64,000 nt of DNA from Siphonodentalium dalli (lineage: Eukaryota; Mollusca; Scaphopoda; Gadilida; Siphonodentaliidae). Both the position numbers and the translations under genes were made by a program. The notes beneath the pieces are model-generated. The model did not search any database and had not been told where the DNA came from. It saw only the letters and a program-made list of their open reading frames with translations. The stretch lies in NCBI GenBank assembly GCA_032622095.1, contig CP136063.1, positions 186,413,956 through 186,477,955 on the forward strand, in the 5' to 3' direction. Positions 60,201-64,000 of this stretch are shown in pieces (the stretch's first letter is position 1; the number at the start of each line of letters is the position of its first letter).

Positions 60201-60350
60201 TTACCGTTGGAATTGTTTCCCTTGATGCGGTATCGAGGGCTTTTACCAATGACGCGTAATATTTGTCAAGCCTTTCTACGGAATTGATTTTTCGTCGGGG
60301 AGATAAGACGTAAGTTTACCAACATATGAAGATTTGAGTGATTCGTCATT
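57250..60350 (-). mobile_element. Non-LTR retrotransposon upstream of homeobox copy 2
   Basis: The 3' end, on its own strand, runs into GGAGGACAATAAAG and a TA repeat at 57250-57265; the 5' limit is near 60330-60350, where similarity to the homeobox upstream block resumes. There is no endonuclease ORF, so it is 5'-truncated. Copies of the same upstream block flank it on both sides. Confidence 0.75.
57685..60249 (-). CDS. Reverse transcriptase of the second LINE (854 codons)
   Basis: Intact frame. An N-terminal linker follows a lost endonuclease (the open frame extends upstream as LSPRRKINSVERLDKYYASL), then IIVPLYKGGIKPRDQFNSYR (about 241-260), CFLDVQKAFDSVW (327-339), GTVQGGILSPLYYMLYIDDL (386-405), and a catalytic ADD at 429-431 with Gln before it. 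A C-terminal CKLCGTRF...H...C motif is present. Clearly a different lineage from the intron-1 LINE. The clade is not assigned. Confidence 0.85.
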   Translation of the reverse strand: MVKALDTASRETIPTVKYSKHIKPYWSEVLKCLHYEMRACRRVWISNGRPRSSDDPSYVRYKASKRDFRREHRRASETFLSSYDTNVDKCSEIDQHMFYKLFNARRKSRFDASFFRVDDNVLRDKMEISGAWANYFQKLYNTDYTDTYFDSEMLALVTRKTDRLKQSSLVSEIDSRLSYCTTTNEISGALSHLSMNKAHGYDYINYEHLIYGGQHLIQCLSTLFSAIFELEHIPIAAKRGIIVPLYKGGIKPRDQFNSYRAITILPVIYKLFEKVVHIRLEDNAPNMIRVHPLQHGFQRGDNCNMVSYLLQECIHYTAEKHSKLFACFLDVQKAFDSVWIDGLLYKLALRGFHGKIWRLLNCLLSGIQCTVRYDGILSKWIQIHKGTVQGGILSPLYYMLYIDDLIRSLEMSNFGLRIGHIDCSAPTQADDMLLLSLSETGIKRMCELCYNYSKVWRFKYNESKTMIIAFNESKHDYQKSSRIWPMGNSEINEVISTTHLGIPVSKFNFNNELTEHIVSKTRSTYFQLTKCGLYAGGITPQSSSKIYQSMVLPAGLFGCELLWGISEKDRLKLERIHRFCVKNMQGLPYRTRTDIALGLIGSKSLESQIEKRKLSFVGSMCRLNLQKTSKHVFIFRLHESILRRPTAGNTFISDISKILIKYGLESNLSEYLQNGIVPSKYTWKHISKSSVDASELSQWRLRVLNDVKLECFSKAHCTLTMSHIWSACRTFPKDKATFMLCAKLLAKTAYDEPDICKLCGTRFSLLVNHVFLYCNDTSLSNIRNDIWYHIINHFGVICFIHIDSLTESELLATFFGCPSPNILAHVENHSQFIRFFAKASERLWQTFDTLVGQM

Positions 60351-60687
60351 TTTCAGAGAGTTCCATCATTACACCAATAACGATGCGCTTCTCGCCTTCA
60401 ACATATGTGTATAACACGGCAATGAATTGGATCACACTGCCATAATTCGCAGTTCAAATAGGTTCAAGCAAGACAATAATTAGCATGGTACTAATGTTTT
60501 CAAACGACAGCAGCGTATTTACAGTTAAGTTCGCACATTCGAAAAGCGAACGTTACCACTCTTTACACCTGGATTCCGTGCTGATTATTGTTTTCTCGAG
60601 ATTCTACAAGTAACTATAATTCGCTCCTCACCTGAAAGTGCGAAAATTGCCAAGTTTGTGTGGACGGCTGCTCATTTTGAGAAGTTG

Positions 60688-60695
60688 TATAAATA
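60688..60695 (+). promoter_or_regulatory. TATA box of homeobox copy 2
   Basis: TATAAATA at the position matching copy 1, 79 bases before the exon-1 ATG. The promoter looks undamaged although the coding region carries a stop. Confidence 0.65.
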
Positions 60696-60773
60696 TTCGT
60701 CCCATTACTCCCATGTCATCAGTTGATTGAATCCATCTCAGAAATCACACTAACCGCAAAGTTACTGCTCACG

Positions 60774-62815
60774 ATGGATCGAACAACACTCGAAACTTCA
60801 AAACTGAATCCAACTTCAGGTAAATATATTGTCGTGAATTAAAGCAACTGTTTGGATACATGCGAATTGAATTTAAAGTTACGATCAGCAAAAGACGGGC
60901 GCCGAACTGTCATGAATTTAAGCAACACATCGGGTACTTGTACATTTAATTATCTCTAAAGAAATTATGAACAAAAGACGGATCCAGATTTTTCTCGAGA
61001 ATGGAACAGAAAAGAACGTTGCTTGTTGTGGCATTCCTGATATGGTAACATCTGATTCATTTGTGTGGGAAAAATTTACAACAGCGGGAAAATTGCTATA
61101 ATAAAATTAACATTTCATATAATAAACATTTCCCTCTATCAATCATTGACGAGAGGTTAGCCCATAGGAAACGTTCAGATAAGTCCAGCAAACGAATCAT
61201 GTTGAACTTGTTATCTAAACATTCCACTCAATAAATAGATCTCCTTCTATACATTTATTTATCTGTCTGTCCCTGCAAATAAATAACAGACAATTCCAAT
61301 GTAAACTTTTTAACTGACTGAGAGAATAGTTCAGTATAGAAAGGGTTAAACCATATAACGTCCATTTGCGAAAAGTTCTAGATCAGTTCCAAATTGTATT
61401 TAAAAATATCACACGAGGGCTTTTAAAATAAAGTGAGAAATGATTGTTGTGTCTCTCTCTGTGAGGTATTGTGATCTCATATTGTGTTGTTTATCATTGC
61501 CGTGAATGTTTTCACCGCACACTGTCACACATCTGTTTGATAATTTTTTGCAACTTGAATTATTTTTGCTTCCAGATAAGACTCCGATTCAGTCTGCCGT
61601 CCGGAAGAATACGACGTTCTCACCAGATAAAGTTAGGAGACTTAAAGCGGTGTACTCTACGCATAGGTACCCGTCCAGATAAATTAGACAAGAACTGGCG
61701 GACGAATTTAAATTACTAGAGAGAAAGATAAAGGTACACTTAACAGCGATGACCTCTATATATAATCCGATTTATTTATTTATGCAAATTCGAGATTCGG
61801 ACACTCAAAGTGATAACTGTTTTGATGTTTCTGATATGATGAACTTGAAGAAAACATTTCTCAAAACATAGTAATGTAGCTGACGTGCACTGTCACTTCA
61901 GTTTTTCTTGGGCCTCAGATAACCGCTTCCCAACAGGGGCAGATCGAGCTATATGTTATAGGTTTTACGGAGTTTATCTGACCCCGTGTCCCGGCCTCCA
62001 CCAATTTTTAAAGTTGGAGAATTTAGGCTCTTCGCCATGAAATATGGATACTTGAAGCATAAACACTTTATAATCTTTGGTTTGAGTTATTGCATTGTTT
62101 GTAACATAAACAATATCAATGCACCAATGCGATGTTCTAAGACATATCTTAGTCGCGCATATGATTTAGCATAGAGAATGAACGGTTACCTTCTTTCGTG
62201 TATATAGATAATATAGCACCCATGTGCACACTGTTCAACTTCTTATGGGGCTTGAAGAACCAGTTTCCCATTCTTGTAGTTATGAATGTTTCCTTTTTAT
62301 CACAGATCTGGTTCCAAAACAGGAGACAAAAAGAGAAACGAGAACGAATAATGAAAACAGCATCGTCTCTCGCAGCAAGCTCAACATTACCCACAAGAAG
62401 TAGCCTCACAACAACGCCACCATGTGGGCCGCTTACTTCACCAATACTAAATGATACATGTACCTTTTACAACCAGCATCACCTCACACAACAATATTCG
62501 GTGCACGCGAACTGCAACACGAGCACGTTACCAAAATGCTTGGCACCTTGTTGCAAACCCTTAATGTCTCCGGAAAGTTTGCAACGAGACAATACTTGGT
62601 CTACAAGCCCATACACTTATGGTGCCATGTTTTCAACAGCCAGTCCAGTCTGGCACAGCCCTCAGATGGCATATCCATATGTCGGATGTAACGGCTACCA
62701 ACCGATGGCAAATTATTTCAATGACCACCAATCTCTTCGTTCCTCGCCGCAAGATGGTGGGACCATCCTACACGGGAAACATTTTCTTGGACTTCCAATG
62801 CCGTTGAATTTATAG
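60774..62815 (+). pseudogene. Homeobox gene copy 2, stop codon in the homeodomain
   Basis: Exons 60774-60819, 61576-61733 and 62306-62815 match copy 1 in length, phase and splice sites. At 61680-61682 the Glu codon for homeodomain position 29 (GAA in copy 1) is TAA, so the product would end after 50 residues, within helix 2. Everything else is open: exon 3 encodes IWFQNRRQKEKRERIMKTAS and an uninterrupted tail of about 145 residues, rich in Ser, Pro, Thr, Tyr and Cys, ending HFLGLPMPLNL. Read through, it would be 237 residues. A sequencing error or a still-segregating allele cannot be excluded. Confidence 0.8.
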
Positions 62816-62938
62816 ACTACATGTGGAACTACCTTAGTGAATGACACTATTGTTGGATCGCATCCATGTCTTTTTGAAGTGCTATAGTATTGTTTGTTGT
62901 TGTTGTTGTTGTTTTGTTATTGGATCGAAGGCTGCATG

Positions 62939-62944
62939 AATAAA
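62939..62944 (+). terminator. Polyadenylation signal, homeobox copy 2
   Basis: AATAAA in TGCATGAATAAATAAAAAAT, 124 bases after the stop, matching copy 1. Confidence 0.6.
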
Positions 62945-63119
62945 TAAAAAATATTAAAACTTAAATGTGTGTTATGACTGAATGAACTATTAGTTCTACC
63001 ATTCAGTTATAAAAAGAGACAGTGGAATTGTCTAAGAATCATCTGGAGGGGTGTTCATGGAGAATAAGTTGACGACAGATAATAAAAGTGAAAAAGTAGT
63101 CCTATTTATTGGAGGAAAA

Positions 63120-63181
63120 TGTTCAGATAATAAGTTCAACAAACGACCTATGGACGATTTTTGAACTTATTATCTGAACAT
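63120..63181. repeat. Conserved hairpin in the 3' flank of homeobox copy 2
   Basis: TGTTCAGATAATAAGTTCAA pairs with TTGAACTTATTATCTGAACA around AACGACCTATGGACGATT. The arms match better here than in copy 1. From 63250 on, only duplicated flank and a G-run (63829-63843) are seen. Confidence 0.7.
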
Positions 63182-64000
63182 TTTCTATGGAAAATATATG
63201 AGTATTAATATCAGTTATATAAAGGGTTAAAATAATGGACTTGTTATGGCATTGAGAAATAATCACAATTTGTGGCGAAATGCATCATTACCGATGAAAA
63301 GGTAACATATTAGTCATTTCTCAAGCCGACAATTTAAAAGTTTCGTCTGTACTATGATTTGTGCTGCCATGCCGTCAAATGTCCCCCCGAAGGCCTTTGA
63401 GAAATGAGTAAAAAAGAAGGATGCGCACTGGGATTTTGTTTAGTTTTTATGTACATGGGCTTTGTCAGTTCTAAGGTGGAGAAAAGACCACTCGGGGGAC
63501 AAATCAACTGCATGAATTAGAAACGATACACTTGCTGAGATTCGCGAATAAAGTGTGTTGATATCCTGGCAAATCGCTGCGCACCGGGAACAGAACCATA
63601 TCCGCCATTCCTAGAATCATATGACAAATGACGTGCCTAGAAGGTTTTTGTTGAGGATGTGAGGGGTGTCCAATGTTCAACTGTAACCCCATTGAATCAG
63701 ACAGAAATTTCCAAGTCCGTACAATGCCGTATGCACCATCTTTCTTTAGTGCTGACGCAAGATTTCCAAGTTTGGACATTTTCCAAATGGTGGCCATTTT
63801 AGAAAAACATATTTTTGACCGAAAGTCAGGGGGGGGGGGGGGGTCAAAGCCACCAACAAGCAATTTTTTCCGCAACTAAAAAAAAAAATTCCTGCTTGTT
63901 TTTTAGTGTTTTGGCAATGAGATGGGCTTCAAAACCACTTTGAATGAGAGAAATAATGTAATTCTAACTGTAAACTGACTGCAGGCAGTTATCGTGTTGT

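Larger units (their letters stand above)
54845..63840 (+). repeat. Segmental duplication unit 2 (homeobox copy 2 locus)
   Basis: Co-linear with 37245-53880 apart from the insertions in each. It contains an inverted repeat at 55245-55600 (GGTGTGACATCTTATTATGG / CCATGATAAGATGTCACACC) that I do not see in unit 1, and the LINE at 57.25-60.35 kb. Confidence 0.85.

Noticed and set aside
63504-63875. 123-codon minus-strand ORF with a proline run
   Set aside because: The prolines come from the G-run at 63829-63843; the matching region of unit 1 (53577-53822) has no conserved frame.
1-64000. tRNA, rRNA or other RNA genes
   Set aside because: I looked for A/B-box and GGTTCGAATCC-type signatures on both strands and saw none convincing; a tRNAscan or Rfam search would be decisive.

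Overview
The window is animal nuclear DNA: AT-rich, intron-rich (GT..AG introns with conserved phases), packed with transposon debris, and with no operons. Repeat types and gene structure suggest a marine invertebrate. A hemichordate or other deuterostome is my guess only; nothing here proves the phylum.

Region 1 (about 1.6-21.5 kb, minus strand): one spliced gene. Six exons join in compatible phases (1-1-2-0-0-2) into at least 667 codons, and the 3' end runs off the left edge. An ALQAYID block near the N-terminus and two PPSWI motifs make it most likely a relative of vertebrate LAS2 (C18orf54, lung adenoma susceptibility 2). Its introns hold a complete non-autonomous hAT element with an 8-bp target duplication (3.28-5.21 kb), a tandem array with an 811-bp higher-order period (8.1-10.4 kb), a second array of about 165-bp monomers (12.4-13.4 kb), and several hairpin or inverted-repeat elements.

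Region 2 (21.5-37 kb): no gene I can support. It holds a nested foldback structure (23.2-25.95 kb), two opposite-orientation copies of a TTAA-flanked MITE of about 490 bp, a MITE family with a conserved core around GAGCTTTGATGGG, and several short tandem arrays.

Region 3 (37.2-63.9 kb, plus strand): a tandem segmental duplication of a small homeobox gene. Each copy has three exons, a TATA box and an AATAAA, and the homeodomain is split by an intron between positions 46 and 47. Copy 1 (47988-53024) has an intact homeodomain but a one-base deletion that removes its tail. Copy 2 (60774-62944) has an intact tail but an in-frame TAA in the homeodomain. Comparing the copies dates later insertions: a 5'-truncated LINE in intron 1 and an 809-bp terminal-inverted-repeat element in intron 2 of copy 1, a second LINE upstream of copy 2, and a 7.9-kb palindromic element upstream of copy 1.

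The palindromic element (39517-47462) is the least familiar object. It has CAGGGCCTGG termini, an apparent 5-bp target duplication, an a-b-a-b' layout with two nearly identical 3402-bp inverted arms, clusters of a 26-bp perfect dyad in each arm, and a 136-codon basic ORF with many S/T-P sites. No transposase is visible.
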